The position numbers and the translations under genes were made by a program. This document shows positions 13,196-25,481 of a stretch of DNA of 64,000 nt, in pieces (positions within the stretch are counted from its first letter, which is position 1; every line of letters begins with the position of its first letter). The notes under the pieces are model-generated. The model saw nothing but the letters and a program-made list of their open reading frames with translations, searched no databases and had not been told where the DNA came from. The DNA comes from Calcarisporiella thermophila CBS 279.70 (taxonomy: Eukaryota > Calcarisporiellomycota): positions 747,796 through 811,795 of the forward strand of contig NW_027192192.1 in assembly GCF_041956535.1 (NCBI RefSeq). The letters are read 5' to 3'.

Positions 13196-13495
13196 TCAGC
13201 ACGGAGTATGAATCAGGCAAGGGAAATTAGATCGAGAAAAATGTGTTACTCCCTCCCCTTTCCTCGTTAAAGACCAGCTTTGCATAATGCTTTCCAAGGG
13301 AACCGCTGAGTTTGAAGCGGCTTGAAAAATATCGATCAGTATGACTAAATGTTTCTTGGCCGTCATGGAATGCGAGGTTTCCGATTTGCTTGCCTCGACC
13401 AAAACCCCTCTAACTGCAGCCGAATTAATCTGAGACCCTTTAAGAAGACCACTTTGGGCGACTCGCCGAGCAAGAAGACGGAGGCCTGCCAGCAT
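13196..13495 (-). CDS. Hypothetical small protein with mitochondrial-presequence-like start
   Basis: Tentative. From the ATG at 13495 the frame opens MLAGLRLLARRVAQSGLLKG, which is basic, amphipathic and free of acidic residues, as in mitochondrial targeting peptides. It continues for 99 aa to a stop at 13196 without a recognisable domain. An intron may be hidden. It could be a chance frame; nothing else supports it. Confidence 0.2.
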   Translation of the reverse strand: MLAGLRLLARRVAQSGLLKGSQINSAAVRGVLVEASKSETSHSMTAKKHLVILIDIFQAASNSAVPLESIMQSWSLTRKGEGVTHFSRSNFPCLIHTPC

Positions 13496-14635
13496 TGCTC
13501 GTGCAAATATGCACGGAAAAATCCGCAAGTCGTGTGTTGGAAACCAGTATAGGATTTCGGAATCCCAAAGAAAGTCATCCCTGATCCATTTGGATATTTG
13601 TGGTAATATGAATAACAGCAAAATGCAAAGGGGTGGAGTTGGTATGTCTTTTGCTCAACTTTAAGATCATCAGTGGGCGACTGTCAAGCCATCGTTAATG
13701 CTCCTTCGTAATCTGAACACTTGTGAATAAAATCTCCATTCCTAGGGGGGGGGGGAGGCGGGAGGAAACCCATTCGGGGCTTTCCTACCCTTGTTTGACT
13801 CCAATACATGAGAAATCTGCTCTGCCCTCCCCCCATCCCCCCCCCTCCCCTCCCCTTATTTTGCCTATTACCTGCCACACGTCACCCTTTCCGTTTCTCA
13901 ATTATTTCTAATGCGCCCTCTTTTGACTCCTTTTCATGAGCCAAAGGGGATCGTTAGTGCTCTCAGCAACATGACTGCGGCCCACACGTTTTACCTGGGT
14001 TTTTCACCCGACCTTGGCCAGGGGATTGACTTGAAGAATTTTTCTATATCGCGCCGGACACCCAGGGGAAAAAGTACAACCTCCCTAGTCCCAGGGGCAC
14101 ATCAATCAGATAGATCTGCACCTCAAACATAAAAGTTTTGCCCCATCAAATACAGTGGTTTCTTTCATGCAAACACTTCGGCTTTGCCCATTCCGCTTTC
14201 ACCTTCCCCCCCTCCCCTCTTTCGATTCCCCCCTCCGCCTCTCCAACCAACACCCCCCTTTTTTTAACAAACATAAATCGCGACCATTCAGCCGAAACAC
14301 ATAAACGACCTCATTGAAACAGGCGATCATAACTGCACCGTCCTTGGGTTGCCCTTGTATTGAAATTGGTCTTGCTTGCTCCACCCCGGATTTGAGGCCT
14401 CTACCATAACAATAAATAGGCTTCCAAAAAATATTTTTTAGGGGGAGATTCCCTTTCCATTATTTGTTTTTTCATTCCTCTGCTTCTGTTTCTTTTCTCC
14501 TTTCGTCTCTTTGTTTGTTTATCTAAAGTCATTGTCCTGCACTCTTGATGATTAATGGACAATAGCGTGACGTCGCTAGTAGCTGTAAAAAGATACTCGG
14601 TCTCATTATAGTTCAAATCCTTTCGCGAAATCTCC
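13496..14635. other. Intergenic, C/G homopolymer-rich
   Basis: Poly-G (about 13746-13756) and poly-C (about 13831-13850) runs and CT-rich segments occur. No gene is supported. The promoter of the C2H2 gene lies at its right end. Confidence 0.45.
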
Positions 14636-15766
14636 ATGGACACTTCTTCAACGGGCAGCGTAAAGGCAGCCAGGGGCAAAGCTTCTAACGGGAAAAAGAG
14701 GCAGCGAAGTGGGCAGCGTGGGGAGAGCCAGGCAAAGCTGTTCCGGTGCACCTATCCCAACTGCAACATGGCTTTCACTCGAAACGAGCACCTCGCGAGA
14801 CACGCTCGAAAGCACACCGGAGAGGTAAGCCTTCTTCTGTTCAGCATCCTAGAGTGGGCTGCTCAATTGCGCCCTCTCGCTCCTCTCTCGCCCTCTCTCG
14901 CCCTCTCTCTAACCCCTATTTCTATGACCCTTTTCTCCCCGTAGAAACCTTTCAGGTGCATTGTGCCGAATTGCTCCCGTATGTTCAGCCGATTCGATAA
15001 CATGATGCAGCACACCGCAATCCACTACCGCACTCGGCCCAAGTCCATCTCAGCACGAGGCCAAAAGCAGAAGCCCCTTTCGGCGTCCCCTCCCAAGGCA
15101 GACCCCCGGCCCGAGATCTCGCCGAAAAAGACCCGCGCCTACTCCGAGATAACCCTCCCCGCCCCCTTTTCTTCCGACTCCTCCCGTCTTCCCTCGTTTT
15201 CCCCCGCGGCTCGAGATTCCGCCCACCGCCCAATATCGCTCACCAATTTACCTCCCCCCTCATTGCGCCGGTACCCCCCCGCCCCTCTCACCGCTCCCAT
15301 TCTTGGCAACCCCTCCCCACTCCCATCGACCTACCCGACCCAGGCTGCGCCTAATTTTCCTCCCCCGAGCTTTGCTCGGTTACGTTCTCACTCTGTCGGA
15401 TCCACCCTCTTCCCTCCTCCGCCGCAGACCAACGCGTGGACCGGTAAAGAGCAGTTTCGCCGCCTTTCGGTTGCTGAGCTGTGCAATCCCATAGAAGATG
15501 ACGAGGTCCCCTCCGCGCGATCCAATTCGTTAACCGCGGACGAGATCGAAGCACTGCAAGGCTTCAGCAAGTTTCGCACCGTCTCCATCACTCACGACTC
15601 CGAGATGAGCTGGGCTCCTCAGCACCGAGATCAAGAGGGAAAACTTAAAGGCGTCAACGTCATTTTCGATTCAGCATGGCCTCCCTCCGCTCATATATCA
15701 CCTCCCCTCACGGAAAATGCAAGAAACGTTCGGCTACCTTTTCCAGAGATGGCATGCCATATGTAA
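14636..15766 (+). CDS. Two-finger C2H2 zinc-finger transcription factor
   Basis: Two exons, 14636-14824 and 14945-15766, giving 336 aa. The intron falls exactly in the TGEKP linker (HTGE|KPFRC), a conserved location. Finger 1 reads [20 protein letters not shown] with H-x3-H. Finger 2 reads [20 protein letters not shown] with H-x3-H. Finger pairs with RNEHLARH and RFDNMMQH occur in fungal stress regulators of the Usv1/Rgm1/Msn2 group, so a stress or carbon-response role is an inference. A basic N-terminus ([11 protein letters not shown]) may be a nuclear signal. The C-terminal 240 aa are Ser/Pro-rich and disordered, with a short conserved-looking tail [11 protein letters not shown]. Confidence 0.85.
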
Positions 15767-16792
15767 TTTCAATTCTTCCAGCGAAGAGCCGTACTTCATC
15801 TTTGTCCTCGAAAACCTCACTTTCATACAAAAAAAAGTACTAAAAATATCAAGCAGTATTAAAGTCCGTATAGATTATTTATCGCCGCTTCAATTGTATT
15901 GTTCCCTCGCTTTCCTAATCTCACTCTCACGAATAAAAATAATTATTTATTCACTAGAGTTGCTCTTCATGGGGCCCGTGTTTTTTTATTCAGTCTCATC
16001 TATGCTTAAAGCTCACCAACATATTGTTGCCATTTTCATCCGTAGCGCGATTTAGTATTGATCGAGCCCCATTTCCTCTAAAATAGGTTGCGTCTGCCAC
16101 AACCTTCTTTGTAGTAAGAGCACATCTCTGCGTTAAAACTACAATCCATCCAAGACGACCCTGACTCTATCTATGCAATCTTTCCTTTCAAGCCTTCTTC
16201 TGCCTCCATCTCAGGGGGGACTCCTTTTATTGGAATTGAATATCAAAGAACAGTCGCTGCAGCCACTAATTCAAGGGGATGTCCACTTTGTCGATTTTCG
16301 GGATTGTGTCGGTGAAAATCCCGAAAAATGCGGATACAGTAGCTAATCTATTTAAACTTTTTTGTTGTTACTATTGCCGCTCTTCCTTGCTTCCCTTTTT
16401 CTTCGCAACTAAGGGCTGCAGAGGAGCTTTCCAACTCCAAGCTTCATAAAAAATTCAAGCTCATCCTAAGAATTCACCCATATATTATTGCGCATTATTC
16501 CAAAGAAAAAATATATATTACAGGCGTAGACATCAACCAACGGTAAACCATCATCAGAATATTAGGATTAATCTAGGTGGATGATTTTATATAGAATGTG
16601 GGCCACACGGAATGCCGAGAAAATAGAGTGAGAAGTGAAAACGGAAATTATATGCCTAATGCGTACATTAAGGGAGGACGAGGAAACCGTAACGGAATCG
16701 GTAACTCATGCAATGCAACGAACTCCAAGAGAGGGACTATGGCTGCAGAAATAAAAGGCACAATTAAGCCCCTCTGGTTCAAATTTAAGTAT
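15767..16792. other. AT-rich intergenic with one small inverted repeat
   Basis: No coding region recognised. It contains the inverted repeat listed at 16295-16327 and otherwise nothing I can name. Confidence 0.5.
16295..16327. repeat. Inverted repeat, 11-bp arms
   Basis: TTTTCGGGATT (16295-16305) and its exact complement AATCCCGAAAA (16317-16327) are separated by 11 nt. The arms could form a hairpin or a palindromic protein-binding site. No gene association is evident; it lies about 530 nt past the C2H2 gene. Confidence 0.5.
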
Positions 16793-17149
16793 TCAATGGG
16801 TAACTACTCTGCTCATCACCAAGGGGGCAATATTTTCTGTACAATTGGGGGATCCTGTAATAGCCTGGACACTCCGGGCCGCCTTCAGCTGACGTTCCTG
16901 CTGCTGAAGCCTTGCAAGATCCATATGCAAAGCTTTTATTTCGGTTTCCAGCTTTTTCTATAAACACAGCAGAGTTGAGTTGTTTGGGCTCAGAAACCGA
17001 GCTAACTGGTATATCAAAGTACCTTTTCGATGATGAACTGGAGATAAACGGCGCGAGGCTGGGTGGAAAAGGATGCAAAATCTCTTGTTAGTACGTTCGA
17101 TCTTACTTTTGCATCTTGGTCACAGTAGCTAACATACTATCTGATCCAT
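16793..17149 (-). CDS. Small coiled-coil protein, unknown; 5' gene structure unusual
   Basis: The well-supported part is exon 17083-17023 (phase giving DFASFSTQPRAVYLQFIIEK) joined by a 65-nt GT-AG intron to 16957-16793 (KKLETEIKALHMDLARLQQ...). Together they make an amphipathic coiled coil ending at a stop at 16793. Upstream, a TATA element (about 17333-17343), a pyrimidine-rich leader and a good start context lead to ATG at 17149. That ATG connects in frame only if two introns of 23 nt each are removed (17137-17115 and 17106-17084). The second of these has a perfect GTAAGA donor and TACTAAC branch. Starting at the ATG at 17114 needs only the second. The product would be about 81 aa. Size and shape suit a small complex subunit, but I do not recognise it. 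Confidence 0.4.
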
Positions 17150-17772
17150 GGTTTGTGTGTTTTGTCGGTAGTGTGAAGTAGGACGAGGGGGTCTTGGAAA
17201 CGCAGACGGAAGAGCGCGTTGGATGGGTGAGAAAAGAGTGGAAAGGGGCGCAGATAGAGGGTGCGCAAGAGTAAAGAGGGAAGAGTGAAGGAGCGGATTT
17301 TCTAAGGAGAACAAAAACGCTCAAAATCAATGTCTTATATACTGGCGGGAAAAGGGGGGGGGGTCATGTTCAATATGCAAAAATAAGCTTTCTGGGTGCA
17401 CACTTTTACAGAACAACGGTATCGCTTCTATATTTGCATGAAGATTGACAGAAGAATCGACTCTTTCGGAAATAATGGAGACATTTTTTTCATAATGTTG
17501 CAGATTAATATTGGTTCCTCTACCGTGAAGTCAATGCCAGCGTTATTAATCCTTCATTGCCGCAGATCCTCCCCACCTCTCCCCCTCCTCCCCTCCACCC
17601 TATCCCTCAAATGAAACAGGTCGATTTTGGCCACTCTCCCTTGCATACTCTCCAAATCCACAACTCGGGTTTGCTGCGCCGCTTCGTCTTTTATATCAAC
17701 AAATTTTTGTGCTGTTATTTATCGGTATTCTTGTTTCTTGTTACTGGAAAAGATCAACAGTATTTGCATCCA

Positions 17773-18050
<278 letters not shown>

Positions 18051-18195
18051 ACTAATGTTCTTTTTCTTTCATAATTCTGAAGATGATGTGAACTCTATTG
18101 TATTATATCAATCACTTTTAGTAAACAAATTTGGACCCATTCCGATAAGATGTGGAGCCAATGTCAGAGATTATCCGGAATGGAAGCAAACCACT

Positions 18196-19368
18196 CTAGA
18201 GCACAGCAGAAACCGGGTCATAGTTATAGGACATATGAAACAGCCAGACTGATACATTAATTCTCAGTGGAGATATACAAAGCAGGGGGGCAGAAGCCCA
18301 CTGCAGTTGAGGGCGACTAGTTGGAGCCCCTTTTACGGCCTTGTTCGCTAATGTCAGTTCGGCACCTAGGCGATATGTATTTGCACCTAGGTCCTCCAAA
18401 CCATCGGGGGTGGATACCTAATTCATCGCCAATAGCGAGATCGAGCAGTTTCTGGCGCCGTAAAATCGCGGTGGACTGCTCAATGCGTGCCTCCTTGGCA
18501 AGCATTGTATTATGCCGTTGCAAGAGAAGCCCTTTGCTTTCCACACTGCATAACTGCACTGTCTCAAGTGCGGAATCGGGAAAAACCGAAGTGCTACCGA
18601 TTGCCCCCCCGCGCGCATGTCAGTTGTGGCGACACACCGGCCATTTCGTTTGCGGAGGAGTGTTTCCCCCACGAAGACAAGGATCAGGTGAGCTCATTTA
18701 AAGGATCACAGGAGCGGCGTCTTGCCTCCATTCTAGGACAAGTCTTGCGTTATATTCGAGCTCATCCCATGACGCCCTTATCCTATCTTGGTCGCTGCGA
18801 AGCACACCCTCCGCGATTGCCGTCCCTGAATTCTGGCGGCTTACTAGTGTGCTCAAGCAAGCGTCCGATTTGTTCACGCGGCCACCAAGTCTTGCCAGCT
18901 ACTTTTTCAATAGCACAGCTCAACTATGGCTTGCTAATATTTCGCCGCTACTGATGTGTGTGTCGTGCCTATTCATCAAGCATCCTATCTCAAAGAACAT
19001 GATGTATTCGTCGTATTAGTTGACCCATCTCTGAATGGCGAATCGCTGCGACAAGTCGAGCGAACGGCCGACAGGGATTGTTTGGAAATTAGATCATTCT
19101 TGAGCGAGATGGCGAAGGGTTCTGAGGGGTTAACGACTTTGGAGCGAAGAGCACAGAATTCGAAGTATCGCTAGCAAGCAGGTAAAGCACATGGGTTTGC
19201 GGCTTGCACTGGATGAAGAGCTGGCACAAAGAATGGAAAAGAAAGTGTCCTTCATATTGCCCGCAGACGAACCGATGCATGCACCTTAAAATGAAAAACC
19301 GTGTGCAGGTTGGACAGTGCACAAGTGTCTGTTCCACGGATGAGAATCGCGTGGATCCTCGCGCTCAT
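18196..19368 (-). CDS. Possible multi-exon coiled-coil gene, unresolved (or decayed)
   Basis: Several minus-strand segments look coding but I cannot assemble a full model. Pieces are 19368-19285 (starting MSARIHAILIRGTDTCAL), joinable in phase to 19170 onward (RYFEFCALRSKVVNPSEPF...); about 18899-18690 (LARLGGRVNKSDACL... DELEYNARLVLEWRQD); and about 18567-18418 (a strong helix, AKEARIEQSTAILRRQKLLD). The last runs on in a shifted frame (GANTYRLGAELTLANKAVKG). The shift at 18418 could be a 31-nt intron (GT...AG) or a real frameshift. Plus-strand frames overlap and also look partly plausible, so even the strand is not certain. No family recognised. Confidence 0.3.
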
Positions 19369-20040
19369 GTTGATGATGGGCGAAAGGAGAGGCGGCTACC
19401 TTGGCCTCTTCGGCCTTAGAGCAAGAAGGGCGGCGCCAGGGCAAGCGCGAAGCTGTATGGATTTCAGGAATTAATTTCTGTAGCATGATTCCCCTCAAAT
19501 GTGGTATAATAGGAAAAGCGATCTTTTTTTAGGTGTACCACACAGCTTTTCATTCGCCGGGGAACCTACACCGAATAAACTTTTTTTTGCTCTCCTTTCC
19601 AAACAGCTTCTGTCGCTCTCTTTGCAAAGCTACCCTTTCCGCTCGTTGGTTTTTCATACTCCCTGCCCGCCTTTCTTTCTCTGATTCTTTCCTTCTTTCC
19701 CCTTTCCTTCCTTCCGGCCATTGCCACTAACCGGCTTTCGAGTGACGCTGCAACAACGGCATCCAGAATTGTCGACTTCATACCCCAAGTGTTGAATTAG
19801 CTGCCTGTTGTTTTATTTTCATCGCATCGGTTTTTCCTGGCCCGATAACCCCTTCGAATCGTACGCTGTGGCCATCTGCGAACTAGCCGGGTACTCAGCT
19901 ATTCATCCATCTTTGCACTTGGCGCACGCCTAACGCTAACAACCGCGTGTGTCACGCTACCTTATATTTATTATTAGTCTACATTTCTAGAGGTTAGAGA
20001 TTACCATCATCTACCCAGTTTGGATAATTTAGAAGCGAAC
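19369..20040. other. Intergenic / promoter of the TBC gene
   Basis: Pyrimidine-rich stretch (about 19570-19730) followed by an AT-rich segment before the ATG at 20041. No gene is supported. Confidence 0.5.
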
Positions 20041-22008
20041 ATGAGCAATATGGCGCTGGACGCTACCAAAATTAACGATATTAATAATGTGGATGAATTA
20101 AGCCGACCATCATCAGTCTCCACAAGCGGATCGAATTCGGCCCGTAATTCGGGCACTAGCGTGTCCTCTTTCGCCTCTGCGATGGATACTGATCGCACTC
20201 AACCTCCAACACTTAACGTGAAATTGGAACGCGCACCGGGGATAGCCCCACCCGATACAGAGCTCAAGGACATCCCTCTAGATGACGTGGGACTCTCCCC
20301 CCCTACCCAGTCCTCCAAGGCCTCCCACCGCAACTCTTGGGCAGGAGGTCTTTATGTCTCGCTTCCAGAAGATACGTTTTCTGCCGGGCCTGCCGAGTTG
20401 TCCCCAGATCAACCCAAGCCCCGCCCTGCCTCTTTCATCGAACGTGCGCGTGAATCTATGATATTCTCCTTCTCATTCTCGCGCTCGCGCTCCGATAGTC
20501 ACGACTCAGACGATTCCCCGCAGACGGAGCAAGGATTTTCGCCCACATCGATGTGGCCTCCCGCGGGCTATATCGAATCCCCTCCCCCAACCCCCGCACT
20601 GGAAACACCCGAATCGGTCATTGTCACCGAGGTGGATACGGACCAGGATATGGGCCGTGAGACCATTGACTGGGGTACCTGCTTCACCGACTTCACTGAA
20701 CTATACTGACCAAGGAGCTAATCAACTCTACTTTTCCATTGTAGAATTTTGGGGTCGCTTGGCTTCCGATTTCGAAGCAATTGCGAAACAAGAACCGGGC
20801 AAGCTCCAACAGGCCTACTGGTCCGGTGTTCCTCCAATGTTGCGCGGGATGTTTTGGCAGCTCTTCACGCAGAGTAAAGATTCTCACCTTGAATCATCCT
20901 ACGGTGAGCTGCTCAAACGGTCGTGTCCATGTGAAAAGCTAATTGCAGTGGACGTGGAGAATTCCAATTGCTGGTACGCTCGGGCCAAGTCCATCGGCCA
21001 GGAAAGCATCTTCAACGTAGTGAGGGCCTATTTGATTCAAGATGAAGACTTCGGTTATACCGAGCAACTCTGTTCTATTGCAGCCACCTTGCTCCTTAAC
21101 GTTCGTAGAATATCATGTATGCTAGCGTCATTTTAAAGCAACTTACCCTGACTGCGTTTGTTTAGATGCCCGAAGAAGAGGCCTTCTGCTTACTAACACG
21201 GCTTATGCAAGGCGATCTCCGTGGCATCATGAGGCCAGAGAGTGAAGAGCTTGAAGTGTGTCTGTATCAACTCGAGCGGCTGCTGGAAGAGCACGTTCCA
21301 TTTGTTTACCGCCACCTGGCACGACAGGGGCTGAAGCCAGCTGAATATGCCTCCGGGTGGTTCACCTCCTACTTCTCGAGCAATTTATCCGGTGACATGT
21401 TACAGCGATTATGGGACATATTTTTGGTGGAAGGGCTTCCCGGGGTGTTCAAGTTCGCGATGGCACTCCTTAAACAAGCCCAAAACCAGATTCTAAATTT
21501 ACGCGGTGAGGCACTGAAGGAGTTCATGCTGACCAAGTTGTTGGAGACGGAATGGGTAATTACGCTTTTTTTTTTCGTCAATGGCATCGAATCTAACTCT
21601 TTTTTTCTCGGGGGGACGTGATAACAGGATATCGAACCAGTTTTACATAATGCAATGTCTTTTCCAATCACAGAAAAGCTACTCAAAAAGTTACACCGCG
21701 ACTATAAAATCGGACTTCATCGCTCAGCCGAAGCACTCATTCGCGATAATAAGCGGCTGGAGCGTTCGCTGGCGACGCTTACCCACCAAAACGAAGTGAC
21801 CCATCGAGAGCTTGCAGACACCATGGCGCAGGTCGCTGAGGTGACTCGAGAGCGAGACGAATTGGCCAAGAAAAACGCCGAGCTAGAACAGAGACTGGCG
21901 ACCATGGAAGCCCTGTTAGTGGAAACTCGCATGAAGTATGCCCTCTGTGAGGATGAGCGGGAAACGTTATACCAAAAACTCAACGCAATGCGCAAGACGC
22001 TTGTATGA
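20041..22008 (+). CDS. Gyp5/Gyl1-like TBC-domain protein, both catalytic fingers absent
   Basis: TBC proteins are GTPase-activating proteins for Rabs. Four exons: 20041-20674, 20745-21100, 21166-21555 and 21628-22008, giving 586 aa. A Ser-rich N-terminus of about 205 aa leads to the conserved IDWEFWGRLASDFE and GVPPMLRGMFWQLF. The TBC core runs through IGQESIFNVVRAY, LLLNMPEEEAFCLLTRLM and YRHLARQGLKPAEYASGWF. A C-terminal coiled coil (about residues 480-586) follows. The arginine-finger segment normally RDLxRT reads VDVENSN, and the glutamine-finger segment normally GYCQGL reads GYTEQL, so both catalytic residues are missing. This parallels yeast Gyl1, a non-catalytic Gyp5 partner. I infer a scaffold rather than an active GAP. 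Confidence 0.88.
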
Positions 22009-22327
22009 GCCCCCTTCTACCATCACCTCCATCTCCTCCCTCCATCTCTCCATCATCACATCTTATTGTATCCGCCTCCTAACTTATTCCTATTTGGCTT
22101 ATTTTTATTTCACTCTTCTATTACCCTCTTGATAATATGCTATACTAGTAGTGCTCTATTTATTGCAGACATTCCCTCCTTTGTGATCTACCATTCATTT
22201 ATATTTTCGCTAATTAAGCTTGAGAAGAATACCGACAAGAGAGCGGGGGAGTATTATCAACTTGAATAAAAATACACAATAACATAAAAGTGGACGGGGA
22301 TATCCTTTGGTACGGTTCAATGGCGAT

Positions 22328-24393
22328 CTACCATTTCACGGCGAGTCCGCTGGGAGCCTCCTGTTCGAGGGCCCGGTACTGTGTCCGAAGCATCCGATGC
22401 GCCTTGTGGGTAGAACTGCCGCCTAGCCATTCCCTGTACAAGCAGGGGGAACGAAAAGGGGAATTAGCTTCAAAAAGCACCTGGAAATCAACTCTGCACC
22501 AAGTACTTACTCATAGAGCTGGCCTATGGCCCCATTTTCCTCGGGGCTGGCTCCGGGAACACTTCTATAAATCGCATCCACTTGGGCCACCCAGTCCTTG
22601 GCTGGCACTTGCTCCGGCGGCTTGAGTTGGCCCCCCCCGTTGATGCAACCAGACGGGCAAGCCATTACCTCGACGTAATCATACGCCGACGCCCTGCCTG
22701 TCTTCATCTTCCGGATGACGTTCTGGATGTTGCGGAAACCATATGCGGCAGCAAAGCGTAGTAATGGCTGCCCATCTCGCTCCAGTGTTACCTCTCGAAA
22801 ATCAGCATTGCGCACAGTGCGAATCGTAACTCCACCCTCCTCCCGAGTGGCATCCACCCCCTCTATATGGAAGAGCTCCCGTGCAGCGTAGGCTAGAATG
22901 AATTCCAGGTAACCACCAGAAGGATTGCCTGGGGTGCCAAGAAGCAGAGCCTCCTGTGTGTTCGGGTCCGAGCAAACCTTTGAAAAGCTAATAGGAACAA
23001 AAATAATAAAGAGATTGCAATTAGTATTCTGGTATCCACTATTCCATCCACTTGAAAGTGCAGCATAGTCAGAGCACATACCCATCCAATCCGACTTCTT
23101 CACACATTGCTAGATCCACTTGCTGCTCCTCCAGCATCTTTTCCAGTTCGCCTGTGGTTATCACGCAGTCCACTTCTCGAGTATCAAAGTCGCTATTGTA
23201 AAAATCTTCTCGCGACGCCTCCAATTTTTTGTCATAACATGGCATCACACATACATGATATATCTGATTTGGCCTATTGAAGTGTATGTGGAGAAGAGAA
23301 GAAAGTGAAAGAAAGAGAAAGAAAGTTAATAACCGGGCCAAGGGGGTTCGAGCTGAGCGGAGATGGCCCTACCTTAGCCCAAGCTGACCCGCCAAGTAAT
23401 CTTTCACCAGAGAGCCCATAATTTGCTGTGGCGATTTGGTGCGGCTGATGTAGGGTAGAACGTAACCATGGGTTTTCTCTGCGTAACAAATCCAGCCCGG
23501 ACATGCCGATGCCAGCATCGGGAGTGCAGACTCGGGATCCAACTCGGCCTCCTCTTTGGCCCTAGCCGTACGATTTGCTCTCCTTGAAGAGCGCTGGGGC
23601 CGAGAGAGACCATCGTCCAAATCCATGGTGACCTCCGAGGTCTGCTTGGCGCCGCGATTTTTGCGATAGCGATCCACGAATTCTCGTGCGCTCTCCACTA
23701 GCGAAAAGTCCCTAGAAAAGGATGTATCGAGCACATAGTGTACTCCCAACTGTTTGAGGAACCAGGTGAGACGGCGAGCGACTTGCTGTGGGGAAAGTCG
23801 ATGCCTGGCAGCGATTGAGGCGCGGGATTGAGGACTGATCGAAATAACTACGGTGGATATATCATTTGATCGGCCCTCCTGCGTCAAACAACATGATCAT
23901 AAATGAGAATGCAACAGGCTAAATAAAGGATCAAATCGACAATACCTCGAAAGCTAGTCTATTATTCTGCAAGATCTTGTATAGCTCTTCATGCGATTGC
24001 ATCGACACCAATACACTTTCCGCCGAAGTAATACACCCACTAAAGAATCCACAGTTAAGGATCCCTTCAACCCATGGAAATATCAGCAGCAACTTACCTG
24101 CATGCAAGACAGTCGTTCAATGTGATACTCGCAGTCTCTAATCTTGTTTGGCCACCATCCTGTGAAACCTCATAATATGTGCCGGCGTTGTCTATTTGAA
24201 TTGATGTCTATTAAAGAGAGAAAAGAGAGAGCTCTGCTTAGGACTCATGCAGTAAGATTGACATGATCATGAATTATACCATTGGATCACCATCTTTTCT
24301 TGTTTTTTTAACCTCTACAGGCTTTATGCATGCCTGCGATGGAGCAATATAATCATTAAGATCGGTCAAAATGAGGCCGCTTGAAAAAGCCAT
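22328..24393 (-). CDS. NAR1: Cytosolic Fe-S cluster assembly factor Nar1
   Basis: Iron-only hydrogenase-like protein of the CIA pathway, passing Fe-S clusters to the targeting complex. Seven exons: 24393-24280, 24207-24098, 24039-23946, 23878-23373, 23273-23082, 22987-22511 and 22433-22328, giving 532 aa. The N-terminus reads [20 protein letters not shown] then ACIKPVEV (first cluster cysteine), followed by [14 protein letters not shown], the other three ligands. H-cluster-like motifs are [27 protein letters not shown], and [14 protein letters not shown]. The C-terminal exon restores [16 protein letters not shown] naive end at TAA after GQLYE is wrong: splicing at GA|gtaagt adds the conserved tail. 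A 60-residue linker (KNRGAKQ...RTARAK) is an insertion. Certain. Confidence 0.96.
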
Positions 24394-25481
24394 AATGTCG
24401 ATCTATTTTGAAATTTCGCTTCTGTGTAGTTTCGAAGTGATTAAAATACTTTTACACATATTACTAATTGGTTATGATTTAAGAATAGGCGGAAATTTTC
24501 CAAGTAGTTTAATAACTATGACATCCCAATTATTGATACCGCTTGAATGCATAAGTGATTCAAAAGATGTAAGTCTCCTTTGAATTTTTATTTTTATTTC
24601 ATCGAACGGGTTTATCGAAAAATTATAGTAATAAGGTTAAAAGCCAAGGTTCGAGAATCAGGTTTACCGTGGAGGTTAGTAGAGTTGAGGAGTTATAAGG
24701 AAGAGATATAAAGAGGGAGAACTGTGGCTTGGGGGCTTCTTCATACCAATGATATTGGTTGCGGTACAAAGAACACGAGATGCTAGGAAGTACCAAAGTT
24801 ACTTGGGAGCCTGTGCTCGGTTTCAATTTTTGTTCTGTTTTTCGGTAAATACTGCTCCGAGTCGCAGTGAAAGGCCAAAAAAAGAACCGGTGCTCCACGT
24901 CCCACTGCCTTTGAGGGAAACAATGCTGGTATTGTACCTAGCCGTGTTTCGCCAAGTAGAGTCGATGAGAAAATATTAATTCAAAGCAGACACCTAAAAC
25001 TGTAAGGGGTGCAATAAGAGAAATAAAAGGTGCGAGGATGTAAAATAGAGTTCTCAATCCATCTTTCCAAGAGAAGGGGACGGAGAAGAGAGAAGTTTAC
25101 GTGAGTAGGGAAAGGAATCGAAGATTTTCCACGCATGAATTACTGGAGGGCCCATGACTCGCCCCTATAGCCAGCGACCTTTAGTAGAGGAGAGCTGCTC
25201 TTGTATCTCAGATTATAGCTCCATTCGAATAATTTGGTAGGTCTTCTTGGCGAAAAGGTCCTTTTTCGATGGTGGCATGGTACTGCTTAGAACTTTAAAT
25301 AGAATGGTTAAAAATAAAAGCGGCTCGGTTGTGAAACAAATGGCTACGCAGTATAAATTTTGCTTCTATACTCACTCTATTATCCATTCTATAAAAGAAA
25401 AGCGTTTCCCCACTTCAAGTCGCTCTATATTCTCCCCCCTCCCTTCATCTTTTCCTTTCGGTCGTCTTCGCCTTTGACAAA
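24394..25481. other. Intergenic upstream of chitin deacetylase 1
   Basis: AT-rich, no gene recognised. A TATA-like GTATAAATTT at 25351-25360 lies about 125 nt before the next start codon. Confidence 0.5.

Noticed and set aside
20020-20040. TTG upstream of the TBC gene as an alternative start
   Set aside because: A normal ATG at 20041 follows in the same frame and fits a nuclear fungal gene.
22507-22512. NAR1 ending at TAA directly after GQLYE
   Set aside because: The TAA overlaps a GTAAGT donor; splicing to 22433 restores the conserved EWLGG C-terminus.
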